A DNA stretch of 35,253 nt from a virus. Positions 7,858 to 14,557 of the stretch are shown one piece after another (the stretch's first letter is position 1; every line of letters starts with the position of its first letter). The notes below the pieces were generated by a model. It worked only from the letters and a program-made list of their open reading frames with translations, had not been told where the DNA came from and made no database searches. Location of the stretch: IMG/VR virus record IMGVR_UViG_3300035698_015052, positions 1 to 35,253 of that record. One strand, written 5' to 3'. The translations under genes were made by a program, and so were the position numbers.

Positions 7858-8238
7858 ATGATGGATATGGAAAATATGTTAAAAAAACAATTCGGAAGCG
7901 TACTAAGACTTTCTGAATACTTGAAAAACAAAGTGAACGTGTTATATGAAGAATATAGCGTGAACGGTACTAGCCTAGAACTAATAAATCAGGACTTAGC
8001 AGTTATGCAAAAGTTCGTGAACAACAATTTTATGAAGCTTATTATGAGCAACAATTCTGTACTCACAGAGCTTGCTTCTAAAGAAGAACCAGAAGTTACT
8101 AAAGAACCAAAGCCTGAACTAGAATCTAAACCAGAACCAAAACCTAAGACTGTTATCATACCAGCAAAGCCTGTTGTTGATAAACACCTAGAACCATTTA
8201 GTGGTGTAGATTTTGACGATGATGATGATATAGATTAG
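7858..8238 (+). CDS. Protein with Pro/Glu linker and SSB-like acidic C-terminal tail
   Basis: This 126-aa protein has a helical N-terminal domain (residues 1-78). A low-complexity linker rich in Pro, Glu and Lys follows (about 79-110), and then the very acidic end FSGVDFDDDDDID. Acidic tips after a flexible linker are a hallmark of single-stranded DNA binding proteins and partner-recruiting tails, but the N-terminal part here looks helical and not like an OB fold. The true start may be ATG 7867, better spaced from GAGGTATGAT. The stop adjoins the next ATG. Confidence 0.6.
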   Translation: MMDMENMLKKQFGSVLRLSEYLKNKVNVLYEEYSVNGTSLELINQDLAVMQKFVNNNFMKLIMSNNSVLTELASKEEPEVTKEPKPELESKPEPKPKTVIIPAKPVVDKHLEPFSGVDFDDDDDID

Positions 8239-8433
8239 ATGACTGAATTTACTGCTACAGAATGGATTTGTCCTAAGTGCATGAAAGGGCACTTGTCAGT
8301 TAGCATAAAAAAGTCTCCGTGTAAGATGTTGCTCAAGTGTGATGCTTGTGGAACATACTTTGATGGAATTGTTGACTTGTACACACCAGGAACAATGACC
8401 CAGAGACGGTATTCAAAAGCGTGGTGGTTATGA
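8239..8433 (+). CDS. Zinc-ribbon protein
   Basis: This 64-aa protein has paired CPKC (residues 11-14) and CDAC (about 34-37) knuckles forming a zinc ribbon, and a basic-aromatic C terminus (RRYSKAWWL). Such mini-ribbons usually bind nucleic acid or partner proteins. It begins directly at the preceding stop and overlaps the next small gene. Confidence 0.7.
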   Translation: MTEFTATEWICPKCMKGHLSVSIKKSPCKMLLKCDACGTYFDGIVDLYTPGTMTQRRYSKAWWL

Positions 8434-8540
8434 TTAAGCTAACCATCAAGTTTATATTTATATTTATTGTGTGTATGATAATTGCTGGTGTGCTTGCGAC
8501 TGCAACCAGGCTGTTACTAGAAAATTTAAAGGTGATTTGA
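8430..8540 (+). CDS. 36-aa single-TM peptide
   Basis: This very small gene was read by hand, from ATG 8430 to the TGA just before ATG 8541. Nearly all of it is a hydrophobic helix, from IKFIFIF to VLATA. The AGGTGA ribosome site of the following gene lies within its end. It overlaps the upstream gene by four bases, which supports it being real. The function is unknown. Confidence 0.5.
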   Translation: MIKLTIKFIFIFIVCMIIAGVLATATRLLLENLKVI

Positions 8541-8897
8541 ATGGATGATAGATACAAGTATAGGTTTGCTATAAATAACAAAGTGTTTGATGTTTATAAA
8601 ATAGACTTGATAAATAACTCTGTTGAGTTTAATCAAAATGGATTTGTGAGTATCTCAGAATTGGATAAAGGTGAACTTTTAACATGTATAGGTTTGAAAG
8701 ATAAGAATAGCAAACTAATATTTGAAGGAGATATTTTAAAAGATGATGCTTGGGTTGGGTTTGTAAATATGGAAGATGGTTGTTGTCAAATTAATTATGC
8801 TGAAAATTTAGGTAGTGAACTTCTGTGTAATTTAGAATTAAAAAATCAAATAATAATAGGTAACATATATGAAAATCCAGAATTATTGAAAAGGTGA
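8541..8897 (+). CDS. yopX: YopX-family protein
   Basis: This 118-aa protein shows the YopX domain pattern known from Bacillus phage SPbeta and many phages. The stretch LTCIGLKDKNSKLIFEGDILK (about residues 49-69) matches the conserved 'tGLkDknGk.IyEGDI' core. The C terminus IIGNIYENPELL matches 'iGNiyEnPeLL'. The family's function is unknown. Its presence shows gene exchange with phage-like elements. It starts at ATG 8541 after AGGTGATTTGA. Confidence 0.85.
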   Translation: MDDRYKYRFAINNKVFDVYKIDLINNSVEFNQNGFVSISELDKGELLTCIGLKDKNSKLIFEGDILKDDAWVGFVNMEDGCCQINYAENLGSELLCNLELKNQIIIGNIYENPELLKR

Positions 8898-8901
8898 TGT
8901 T

Positions 8902-9108
8902 ATGGAAAAAAGAAACGAAATAAAAAATGAAACAGAATTGGAAAAATTAAAAAGACTTATGAACGAATTTAATGATGCTGAAAATAAAAATTTAAAAGTA
9001 AAATTTGAAAACTTGGACACATTCTTGAAGTTTAGTATTGTGGGTGGGTTTATATATGTTGTGGCTACAATATTGGGTTTATTGTTATTATTGATTGGAC
9101 TTGTTTAG
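8902..9108 (+). CDS. Small C-terminal-anchored membrane protein
   Basis: This 68-aa protein has an amphipathic charged helix at residues 1-40, likely a coiled coil, followed by one hydrophobic helix running to the C terminus. It is a tail-anchored topology without signal peptide. The ribosome site is GGTGATGTT. The function is unknown. Confidence 0.65.
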   Translation: MEKRNEIKNETELEKLKRLMNEFNDAENKNLKVKFENLDTFLKFSIVGGFIYVVATILGLLLLLIGLV

Positions 9109-9117
9109 GGAGTTGAT

Positions 9118-9414
9118 ATGATGATAAACTTAAAGCGTGCTAATACTGGATCTAAAGCTATGTTCAAGAACCTAGAAGAAAAGGGTATTACAAAAGGTGT
9201 GCTATTGAACACTGCTAAGAAAGAACTAAGCGAGTCTAGGGCTGATGGTGGTTATAAATATACTGATGCTGAGATACAAAGTTCTAAGCATCCTAGAAAG
9301 ACTTGCAAGCTGTGTGGTCAGAAAGGCTGTGATGTCAAGTATGTGGGCTTGTACTTTCATAAAAAGTGCATACGTAAGCTTCGAAAAGATGGAAAAGAAT
9401 TGATAGGTGATTAA
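9118..9414 (+). CDS. Zinc-binding small protein
   Basis: This 98-aa basic protein has a C-terminal zinc module of the form CKLCGQKGC...H-KKC (about residues 61-85). The N-terminal half is basic and helical, suiting DNA or RNA binding. The ribosome site is GGGAGTTGAT. Its end overlaps the ribosome site of the next gene. Confidence 0.65.
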   Translation: MMINLKRANTGSKAMFKNLEEKGITKGVLLNTAKKELSESRADGGYKYTDAEIQSSKHPRKTCKLCGQKGCDVKYVGLYFHKKCIRKLRKDGKELIGD

Positions 9415-9415
9415 T

Positions 9416-9733
9416 GTGTATTGCAGAATGTGTTGTGCTAGACTGAACAAAGACTTTGACAAACAAAATAATAAGAAGATTGTGGATTTGTGCGAATATT
9501 GTGGCAAAATTATTTCACAAGCGGATGTTGAAGAATACGATTGCACAATGCAAAAATTACAAACCATAAAAAAGCACATGCGTAATAAATGGTCTGTGTC
9601 AAATGACGAGACTGTTAGGCTTTATAAACAATACGCTAAGTCTGTTAGAGTGTTTGATAATCTAGAGCTTACGCTTGCTGAAAAACAAAAGCATTTCGAT
9701 TGGCTGAAAGAACGTGAAGAATTAGTTGATTAG
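9416..9733 (+). CDS. Double CxxC zinc-finger protein
   Basis: This protein of about 105 aa begins with CRMC (residues 3-6) and CEYC (about 26-29), forming a zinc ribbon. A charged helical domain follows, with a possible coiled coil near residues 70-100. GTG 9416 is preferred because an AGGTGAT ribosome site ends four bases before it. A GTG at 9407 lies inside that site. It is the last gene of the + strand operon and is followed by a hairpin terminator. Confidence 0.65.
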   Translation: MYCRMCCARLNKDFDKQNNKKIVDLCEYCGKIISQADVEEYDCTMQKLQTIKKHMRNKWSVSNDETVRLYKQYAKSVRVFDNLELTLAEKQKHFDWLKEREELVD

Positions 9734-9744
9734 ACAATTAGTAA

Positions 9745-9769
9745 AAGGAAATAAAATTTTTATTTCCTT
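9745..9769. terminator. Perfect inverted repeat between convergent operons
   Basis: A 12-base stem (AAGGAAATAAAA) is followed one base later by its exact complement. The T-runs on either strand let it end both the + strand small-gene operon and the - strand gene at 9785. It lies in the only gap between the convergent units. Confidence 0.75.
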
Positions 9770-9784
9770 ATGAACATTGTTATG

Positions 9785-10021
9785 TTATAAACCAGTTTTT
9801 GGATTTTTGTCAGATCTATTTTTACGATATTCATAGTAGATATTACCCCACCTTGATTCTCTACGCCCAGGTACTTTAGCCATTCTTTCTAAGTCAACTT
9901 TGATGTTAGCTGGATGTCTACCAGTTTTGCTAGCATATTTGTTTATTGCTTTTCTGTCTTTAACTTTTAATTTCTTTAATGTATCTTTAGGTTTTGCCTT
10001 TCTACTATTTTTCTTTTTCAA
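9785..10021 (-). CDS. Small highly basic protein (possible DNA-binding or internal virion protein)
   Basis: This 78-aa protein is rich in Lys and Arg through its whole length, with a helical central region (RKAINKYASKTGRHPANIKVDLERMAKV). The start is TTG 10021, supported by GGAGTGAT six bases upstream; the ATG at 10026 in between is out of frame. It is transcribed alone from a promoter overlapped by a repeated GRCATYGYC motif, suggesting specific control. It could compact DNA or act as a regulator. No family is recognised. Confidence 0.6.
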   Translation of the reverse strand: MKKKNSRKAKPKDTLKKLKVKDRKAINKYASKTGRHPANIKVDLERMAKVPGRRESRWGNIYYEYRKNRSDKNPKTGL

Positions 10022-10042
10022 ACATGATCACTCCATTTACTA

Positions 10043-10196
10043 GACATTGTCGTAATTATATATATCTTAAGTAACAAACGTTTATAAGCATTGGTGTTAT
10101 TACTAGGCATTGCCGAAGTAGTGTGTTGTGTATCATATTAAAATTAGTATTAGGTTATGAAGGCATCGCCGTATAATAGGTTGTGATGGCATCGCC
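10043..10196. promoter_or_regulatory. Promoter with four copies of a GRCATYGYC palindromic motif
   Basis: The 9-base dyad occurs at 10043-10051 (GACATTGTC), 10106-10114 (GGCATTGCC), 10162-10170 and 10188-10196 (both GGCATCGCC). The first two copies share a longer context, TACTAGRCATTGYCG. On the - strand a TATA-like AGATATATATAA (about 10054-10066) sits next to the first copy, so this copy would lie between the TATA box and the transcription start. Repeated short dyads at a promoter suggest operators for a dimeric regulator such as a ribbon-helix-helix protein. Confidence 0.5.
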
Positions 10197-10250
10197 TTGA
10201 TCTAAAAAAATAAAAAAAAAATAAGTTTTTCTGATCCTTTAGATCCTGAT

Positions 10251-10397
10251 TTAAATTATATCTTTTATAAAGTCTTTTGTTTTTTTGTTTTTGTTTAACC
10301 TACATATACAGCGTGCTTTTCCATTAATAAATATAGTATCACTATATTTACTATTGGTACGCGTTGTTTTAGTAGTTCTTTTTAGTTCAACCAGCAT
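10251..10397 (-). CDS. 48-aa basic protein
   Basis: This small gene was read by hand. ATG 10397 follows GAGGTGGTAAATT, a strong ribosome site. The protein is rich in Lys, Arg and Thr with a CIC pair near residue 34. The coding sequence contains an imperfect relative of the ATATAGT/ACTATAT palindrome (10329-10350). Function and family are unknown. Between its stop and the operator region lies A-rich sequence with no gene. Confidence 0.5.
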   Translation of the reverse strand: MLVELKRTTKTTRTNSKYSDTIFINGKARCICRLNKNKKTKDFIKDII

Positions 10398-10421
10398 AAT
10401 TTACCACCTCATAGCGTGTTT

Positions 10422-10443
10422 AAATATAGTATATACTATATTT
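10422..10443. repeat. 22-bp perfect palindrome, copy A
   Basis: A perfect palindrome built on ATATAGTATATACTATAT, identical over all 22 bases to 12670-12691. It covers the stop region of the 10442 gene. The two copies bracket the AT-rich small-gene module. Confidence 0.8.
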
Positions 10444-10795
10444 AATTTATAACAAAACAATCTTTTATATTAAATAAATTATATTTTAAAGCATATTCTT
10501 TAGTGATTGTTGGCGTATAGTTTTTATTTTTAAAAGTTTTTTTTGTATCTTTTAAAGCCTGGTTATTTTCTTTAATATATCTTTTTAATATTATTAATTC
10601 TTTAGCATTTGCTTCAGGTTTAATAAGGTTTAATAAATAGTTTTGTTGTGTTGTAATTAGGTTTATTATTTCCTGGCATTTTAAATAATCTAATTCTATA
10701 GAACCGGGGTTTAAAGTTATGACAATATTAAATATAATATTGTCTAGTTTATAATATGCCTGTACGCGTTTTTCTTTCATTGTCAATTTATCCAT
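10442..10795 (-). CDS. Hypothetical protein, last gene of the AT-rich module
   Basis: This 117-aa, Lys/Asn-rich, predominantly helical soluble protein has no known family. The ribosome site is AGGTGGAAAAATG, the same form as most genes of this module. Its stop lies inside palindrome copy A. Confidence 0.65.
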   Translation of the reverse strand: MDKLTMKEKRVQAYYKLDNIIFNIVITLNPGSIELDYLKCQEIINLITTQQNYLLNLIKPEANAKELIILKRYIKENNQALKDTKKTFKNKNYTPTITKEYALKYNLFNIKDCFVIN

Positions 10796-10835
10796 TTTTC
10801 CACCTTTATTTATTTTATATTTTTGTGTTTAGATC

Positions 10836-10991
10836 TTATATAAGATCTGCTTCTGCTTCTTTTAAAACTATATTGTAAGAATATACCTTATGGTCATATC
10901 TAATATAACCTGATCCTGCTTTTGTGTGTATTAATTTTATGCCAATCTCGAACATTAATTTATATTTTAAATTTATAAAAACCACCTTCAT
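10836..10991 (-). CDS. 51-aa hypothetical protein
   Basis: This gene was read by hand. ATG 10991 overlaps the stop of the upstream gene (ATGA), implying coupled translation. An in-frame GTG and an ATG at 10955 are alternative starts. The sequence looks like a small beta-rich domain (GIKLIHTKAGSGYIRYDHKV). The function is unknown. A GATCTTATATAAGATC palindrome covers the stop. Confidence 0.5.
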   Translation of the reverse strand: MKVVFINLKYKLMFEIGIKLIHTKAGSGYIRYDHKVYSYNIVLKEAEADLI

Positions 10992-11191
10992 TTATATAAA
11001 ATTTGTCTTATTTCTTTGCTTTGTTTTTCTAGATCTACAATTTTTAAACCTATTTTTTTAATATCTTCTGGAAGAAATTCATCTTTTTTAAGTTTAAATA
11101 TTGTATTATCAATATTAATTGTTATATGCTGTTTAAAATTTTCAATATATTTTAAATATATTTTACATTTTTTTTCTGTTTCTGTGATCAT
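10988..11191 (-). CDS. Small charged helical protein
   Basis: This 67-aa protein has a strongly charged C-terminal helix (PEDIKKIGLKIVDLEKQSKEI) that could form a coiled coil. It overlaps both neighbouring genes by four bases. The ribosome site is GAGGTGGAAAA. The function is unknown. Confidence 0.6.
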   Translation of the reverse strand: MITETEKKCKIYLKYIENFKQHITINIDNTIFKLKKDEFLPEDIKKIGLKIVDLEKQSKEIRQILYK

Positions 11192-11469
11192 TTTTCCACC
11201 TCTTCAATATAGTATATATTTGTAGTTGGATAATTTAAAACTGTACATATATTATCTATAATTACGTCACCGTATTCTGGGCAATCATTAGAAATTAAAA
11301 TGTGTCTTATTTGTGCATGTTTAGATTTTATATTTTTAATTTTTATAATTGTTAAATCGTATTCTATAGCGTTTATATAAGAATAGAAATTTAAAAAGTC
11401 TTCTTTAGATAATTTGTAAAAATCTGCCATCTTTTCAGCATCATCAATAAAACTTTTATATTTAATCAT
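11188..11469 (-). CDS. Hypothetical soluble protein
   Basis: This 93-aa protein has helices in its first half and a C-terminal alternating region with cysteines. No family is recognised. It is coupled to both neighbours by four-base overlaps within the module. Confidence 0.6.
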   Translation of the reverse strand: MIKYKSFIDDAEKMADFYKLSKEDFLNFYSYINAIEYDLTIIKIKNIKSKHAQIRHILISNDCPEYGDVIIDNICTVLNYPTTNIYYIEEVEK

Positions 11470-11855
11470 TTTTCCACCTCTAATTTTTCATATTTAAAAA
11501 ACTTCTGTTCAGACTTGAAATATTCGTTTATATTTGTAAATGGTTTAGCGTATATGTAGTATCTATTTATTGTATTTTGAATATGTTTTAAATTAGGTTC
11601 TGTAACCATTCCAAAAATTCTAGATCCTGCGCCGCTTTGGGGGCTAGGTTTACAGATACTACTAAAATTTAAACCTGCAAAAAGGTTTAGAGAAATATTA
11701 ACTAAACTAGTTTTATACTCTACAGTTACCCATGCTAACCTTTTTACATTTGGCACGTAAATATTTATATTTTTATTTTTATTCATTTCTTGTAAATAAT
11801 CTTTAAACATTTCTGTATTATGTGCTTTCTCAAAGTCTATATCATTTATATTCAT
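11466..11855 (-). CDS. Hypothetical soluble protein
   Basis: This 129-aa protein has a notable central stretch ICKPSPQSGAGSRIFGMVTEP (residues about 66-86) that looks like a loop-rich binding site, followed by a Tyr- and Phe-rich helical end. The ribosome site is AGGAGGTCATAAA, near consensus. The function is unknown. Confidence 0.6.
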   Translation of the reverse strand: MNINDIDFEKAHNTEMFKDYLQEMNKNKNINIYVPNVKRLAWVTVEYKTSLVNISLNLFAGLNFSSICKPSPQSGAGSRIFGMVTEPNLKHIQNTINRYYIYAKPFTNINEYFKSEQKFFKYEKLEVEK

Positions 11856-12244
11856 TTTATGACCTCCTTATTTAATAAACAAATAAAATTATTTAGATCA
11901 TCATAATTTTTATTAAAAAATAAATCTTTTAGTTTATCTTTATATTTTACTAGAACCTTAAAATATTTGTTAAGTTTATTTGTGTTTAATCTTTTTTGTT
12001 CTGTAATAGTCATTTTAAAGCCGTCTTCAGAACCACCAGCTTTAAAGCTTTCCATTGTATAGCCTGTGTGTTGTGTCAATTCCACACGTTTAAAATATAT
12101 TTTAATACCGCGTTTATCATTACCACCATAATAGTAATTAGCACCGCCTTTATCATAAGATATATTTATTTTTAAATATTTAATGTTATCTTCTTTATCT
12201 TCTAAAGGTATATATATTTTTCTTTTGTTTTCGTTTATTTTCAT
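11852..12244 (-). CDS. Hypothetical soluble protein
   Basis: This 130-aa protein has N-terminal beta strands with a glycine- and tyrosine-rich loop (GGANYYYGGNDKRG). They are followed by RVELTQHTGYTMESFKAGGSED and a lysine-rich helical C terminus. The segment with H, Y, G and aromatic loops is the most conserved-looking part, but no family is recognised. It starts at ATG 12244 after AGGTGGAATAA. Confidence 0.6.
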   Translation of the reverse strand: MKINENKRKIYIPLEDKEDNIKYLKINISYDKGGANYYYGGNDKRGIKIYFKRVELTQHTGYTMESFKAGGSEDGFKMTITEQKRLNTNKLNKYFKVLVKYKDKLKDLFFNKNYDDLNNFICLLNKEVIK

Positions 12245-12433
12245 TTATTCCACCTCATTTTTTAAATAATTTAAATAATTATTATATATTTCTTTTTGTG
12301 TGTTTAGATATGAAAAATATATTTTCATGTTTGGGGTATATACAGTTTTCTGATCTTGTGCAACTTCTTCAGCAATTTTTTTAATGCTAAAAGAAATAAT
12401 ATTATTATTTTTTGCTATATTGTTATTAGTCAT
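12245..12433 (-). CDS. Small Asn-rich protein, first gene of the module
   Basis: This 62-aa protein has an Asn-rich N terminus and two predicted helices. The segment IKKIAEEVAQDQKTVYTPNMKIY faintly resembles an HTH, but the turn is not convincing. It starts at ATG 12433 after AGAGGTTTTTATAA. It is first in the seven-gene unit reading down to 10442. Confidence 0.55.
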   Translation of the reverse strand: MTNNNIAKNNNIISFSIKKIAEEVAQDQKTVYTPNMKIYFSYLNTQKEIYNNYLNYLKNEVE

Positions 12434-12669
12434 TTATAAAAACCTCTTTTATTTTTTAATTAATTTGTTTAATTAATTGTATATATTGGAGCGTAAGGTA
12501 TTATATACCTATTGTTTTTATATATCTTACTTTTTTTAGGTTTTTGGTTTATTTTCAAATATTTTAGATCAATATTATATTAATTATAATATAGTATATA
12601 CTATATTAAAATATGAATAATTACAAATAACCGCCCAAAAATATAGTTTTTTGTATAAAAGCGTTACTT
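12434..12669 (-). promoter_or_regulatory. Non-coding leader and promoter region of the AT-rich module
   Basis: No open frame of note lies in this stretch of about 236 bases. It contains an imperfect dyad AGGTATATAATACCT (12498-12512 on the - strand). TATA-like stretches AGATATATAAAA (about 12519-12530) and CAATATATAC (about 12479-12488) could serve the small-gene operon. One 22-bp palindrome lies at 12587-12608. A GC-rich patch in the form GGGCGG sits near 12631-12636. Confidence 0.4.
12587..12608. repeat. 22-bp perfect palindrome, copy B (variant ends)
   Basis: It has the same 18-base core ATATAGTATATACTATAT as copies A and C, with different outer bases that are still self-complementary. 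It lies in the upstream region of the small-gene module. Confidence 0.7.
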
Positions 12670-12691
12670 AAATATAGTATATACTATATTT
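12670..12691. repeat. 22-bp perfect palindrome, copy C
   Basis: Identical to 10422-10443. It contains the TAG stop codon of the membrane protein gene that reads toward it, and so may also act as a transcript end or operator. Confidence 0.8.
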
Positions 12692-13850
12692 TAGATCTAT
12701 TACAATCTGCTATAATACCAGCAGTATTAGAAAAAATAGTAATGCAGTTAATAATGTTCTGATCATTGTTATATGTCAGCACCACATTTTTATAATCGAC
12801 ATTGTCTTGACCAGGACAACCAAAACTATTGGTGGCGATGCCTTGATCAATAAGATAATAACCATATGACCAATTGTTCTGAGTAGTATAGTCATTGCCT
12901 TGATACAGTTTATATTCTTCTACTAGCTCGTGCATATCCTCACCAGGCATTGACGTGTAATTGTGTATGCACAAGTACAAGAAGGTAATGCCTAGTGCTA
13001 TCATCAAAGCCTTTTGATATTTCATAGGCAGTGTCGTCCATCCTTTCACAAAGTTCAGAGTGATAATCGGAAATAGTACGAATATGAACTTCAAGTTTAT
13101 TAGAGTTAGAAGGGTCGCAAGTATCAGTGAATATTTATACCAATGTATCTTGAAATGTTTGGTGTAAGATATCATCATAATACCAAGAGCTAAAAATCCT
13201 ATGACTGGCAGACTTTCTGAAACTGCCATATTTGGAATTATTCCGTTTATTAAATCTTTCCAGAACAAAAACAATGCTCCAAATCCAGAAATCAGATATA
13301 GCGGATGGTTTTTTGACGCGAGCCAGAATATGAACACGAAAAATATTGCCCATTTCCAAATAAACACCGCAATTGCTAGACAAATTAGGCTGAGTATAAT
13401 TGGCATGATTTTGCCTGTATTTTCTCTATCGAATACCCTATGGTAATCGACCAAGAAACACCAGCTTAGCGTAACAAAGAATAAGCCAAACAAATCGTCC
13501 TCGAGTCTGATGAAAATATTATGGAAAAACAAGCCAGTCAGAAGAATTGCTCCAGCCAGCCAACCATATTTTGGCGAATAATATTCTCCGACTCTGCCGA
13601 ACATATAAACTATTCCAAATGTGACCAGAAACATTACTAGCTTGATCACAAAATCGTTATTAGGCAATACTGAAAATATAAGTTTCCCGAGTGCTGGAGT
13701 TTGAGAAATATTATCTGACTTGTCAGCGATATAATTCTTGAAATAATATGCGTCCATGCCATTATAAGATCTATAGCTAGGTCTCAAGAACACGCCTATA
13801 AAAAAAATTAGAGTGATAACAAATAATGCTATCACTTTGTTATGCTCCAT
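12684..13850 (-). CDS. Multi-pass membrane protein, GT-C glycosyltransferase-like
   Basis: This 388-aa protein has about nine to ten hydrophobic helices. After helix 1 there is a short loop with YNGMDAYYF (about residues 29-37), and between helices another loop with IRLEDDLFG (about 115-123). Both have acidic residues placed as in GT-C enzymes such as oligosaccharyltransferase STT3/AglB and related lipid-linked sugar transferases. A soluble C-terminal tail contains cysteines. It is far shorter than AglB, so a reduced or different GT-C enzyme is likelier. With the glycosyltransferase island it suggests virus-directed glycan transfer. The start ATG 13850 fits a leaderless transcript. Confidence 0.6.
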   Translation of the reverse strand: MEHNKVIALFVITLIFFIGVFLRPSYRSYNGMDAYYFKNYIADKSDNISQTPALGKLIFSVLPNNDFVIKLVMFLVTFGIVYMFGRVGEYYSPKYGWLAGAILLTGLFFHNIFIRLEDDLFGLFFVTLSWCFLVDYHRVFDRENTGKIMPIILSLICLAIAVFIWKWAIFFVFIFWLASKNHPLYLISGFGALFLFWKDLINGIIPNMAVSESLPVIGFLALGIMMISYTKHFKIHWYKYSLILATLLTLINLKFIFVLFPIITLNFVKGWTTLPMKYQKALMIALGITFLYLCIHNYTSMPGEDMHELVEEYKLYQGNDYTTQNNWSYGYYLIDQGIATNSFGCPGQDNVDYKNVVLTYNNDQNIINCITIFSNTAGIIADCNRSKI

Positions 13851-13870
13851 ATACAATTATGGTATCAAAG

Positions 13871-13880
13871 GTTTATAAAA
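13871..13880 (-). promoter_or_regulatory. TATA box for leaderless membrane-protein gene
   Basis: The - strand reads TTTTATAAAC centred about 25 bases upstream of ATG 13850, with no ribosome site between. This is the usual spacing of an archaeal TATA box to a transcription start located at the start codon. Confidence 0.55.
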
Positions 13881-14051
13881 CTATTTCAGTTTTTCAACAT
13901 CTTTTTTGCCAAGTATTCTCCAAGCCTCGTAAGTTTTGCCTTTAGCTTTATACAAGCCAACTGCAAACCATCTTCCGCCTTTCTTTTTCAGCTTGATCTT
14001 GGACTTAGGAATTTCGAGTTTCTTTTTAGTTACAACAGAATAAAATTGCAT
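13881..14051 (-). CDS. Small basic protein resembling DUF5679 without its cysteines
   Basis: This 56-aa protein was read by hand from ATG 14051. The arrangement (VVTKKKLEI, then KIKLKKKGGRWFAVGLYKAKGK, then a closing WRILGKK) parallels the archaeal DUF5679 mini zinc-ribbon pattern as I remember it (CxxCkkkv...lKNGrpavkG.CpvCG..vfrIlGK). The four zinc-binding cysteines are replaced here. This could be a metal-free structural or DNA-associated homologue. The family link is inference. Confidence 0.5.
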   Translation of the reverse strand: MQFYSVVTKKKLEIPKSKIKLKKKGGRWFAVGLYKAKGKTYEAWRILGKKDVEKLK

Positions 14052-14066
14052 GTTTATTTCACATCC

Positions 14067-14168
14067 TTATAATTTATATGTCTTGTGTTGTGCTTTTGGT
14101 ATTTTGTTCATAGTTGAAACTTTAACATTACAACTATACTTTTTAGTTTTCATTTTTCTCTTTCTCAT
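14067..14168 (-). CDS. 33-aa basic peptide
   Basis: This peptide was read by hand. ATG 14168 follows an AGGTGAGCATT ribosome site, and upstream a TATA-like GTTTTTATAC (about 14219-14228) could start a transcript. The peptide is Lys/Arg-rich with a single Cys. The function is unknown. It is short, and the signal upstream is the main evidence. Confidence 0.4.
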   Translation of the reverse strand: MRKRKMKTKKYSCNVKVSTMNKIPKAQHKTYKL

Positions 14169-14231
14169 AATGCTCACCTTTTTAGTTTGTAAATATATAC
14201 ATATATTACTAACGCGATTGTATAAAAACAC

Positions 14232-14540
14232 CTATGCAAGTCCAAAGCCTTTGAGTATGGACTTACCAGATTTAGCAGTACGCCTTCTCCTAGAATCGTA
14301 CAATGCTTTTTTGGTTTTGCTAACTGTGGATCTATAAGCTTTAGTTTTGTTATCTTGATATTTCTTAAATTTCTTGTGTTCTTTTTCACGTTTATTATAC
14401 TTGTAAATATCAATTTCTTTTCGCATTTTGACTCTGTCCTTTGGACTGAGTGCACTCATGATTGCTGGAATATCACTTTCCATATCCTTGTCTATAAGTG
14501 CTTTTATTTTCTTTTTATAACTATTAAATGTTTGTGCCAT
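14232..14540 (-). CDS. Basic helical protein
   Basis: This 102-aa protein is very rich in Lys, Arg and charged residues, with a predicted long helix (REKEHKKFKKYQDNKTKAY) and an Arg cluster (DSRRRRTAKSGKSI). Candidates are an internal DNA-condensing virion protein or a cytoplasmic scaffold. It starts at ATG 14540 after GGAGATGATGG. Other frames in this stretch are shadows. Confidence 0.6.
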   Translation of the reverse strand: MAQTFNSYKKKIKALIDKDMESDIPAIMSALSPKDRVKMRKEIDIYKYNKREKEHKKFKKYQDNKTKAYRSTVSKTKKALYDSRRRRTAKSGKSILKGFGLA

Positions 14541-14557
14541 ATATCCATCATCTCCAT

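Noticed and set aside
9226-9579. - strand 117-codon frame opposite two zinc-finger genes
   Set aside because: No ribosome site and antisense to well-formed CxxC proteins.
12832-12850. GGCGATGCCTTGATC inside the GT-C-like gene as a fifth GRCATYGYC operator
   Set aside because: It lies within coding sequence and lacks the shared TACTA context, so it is probably chance.
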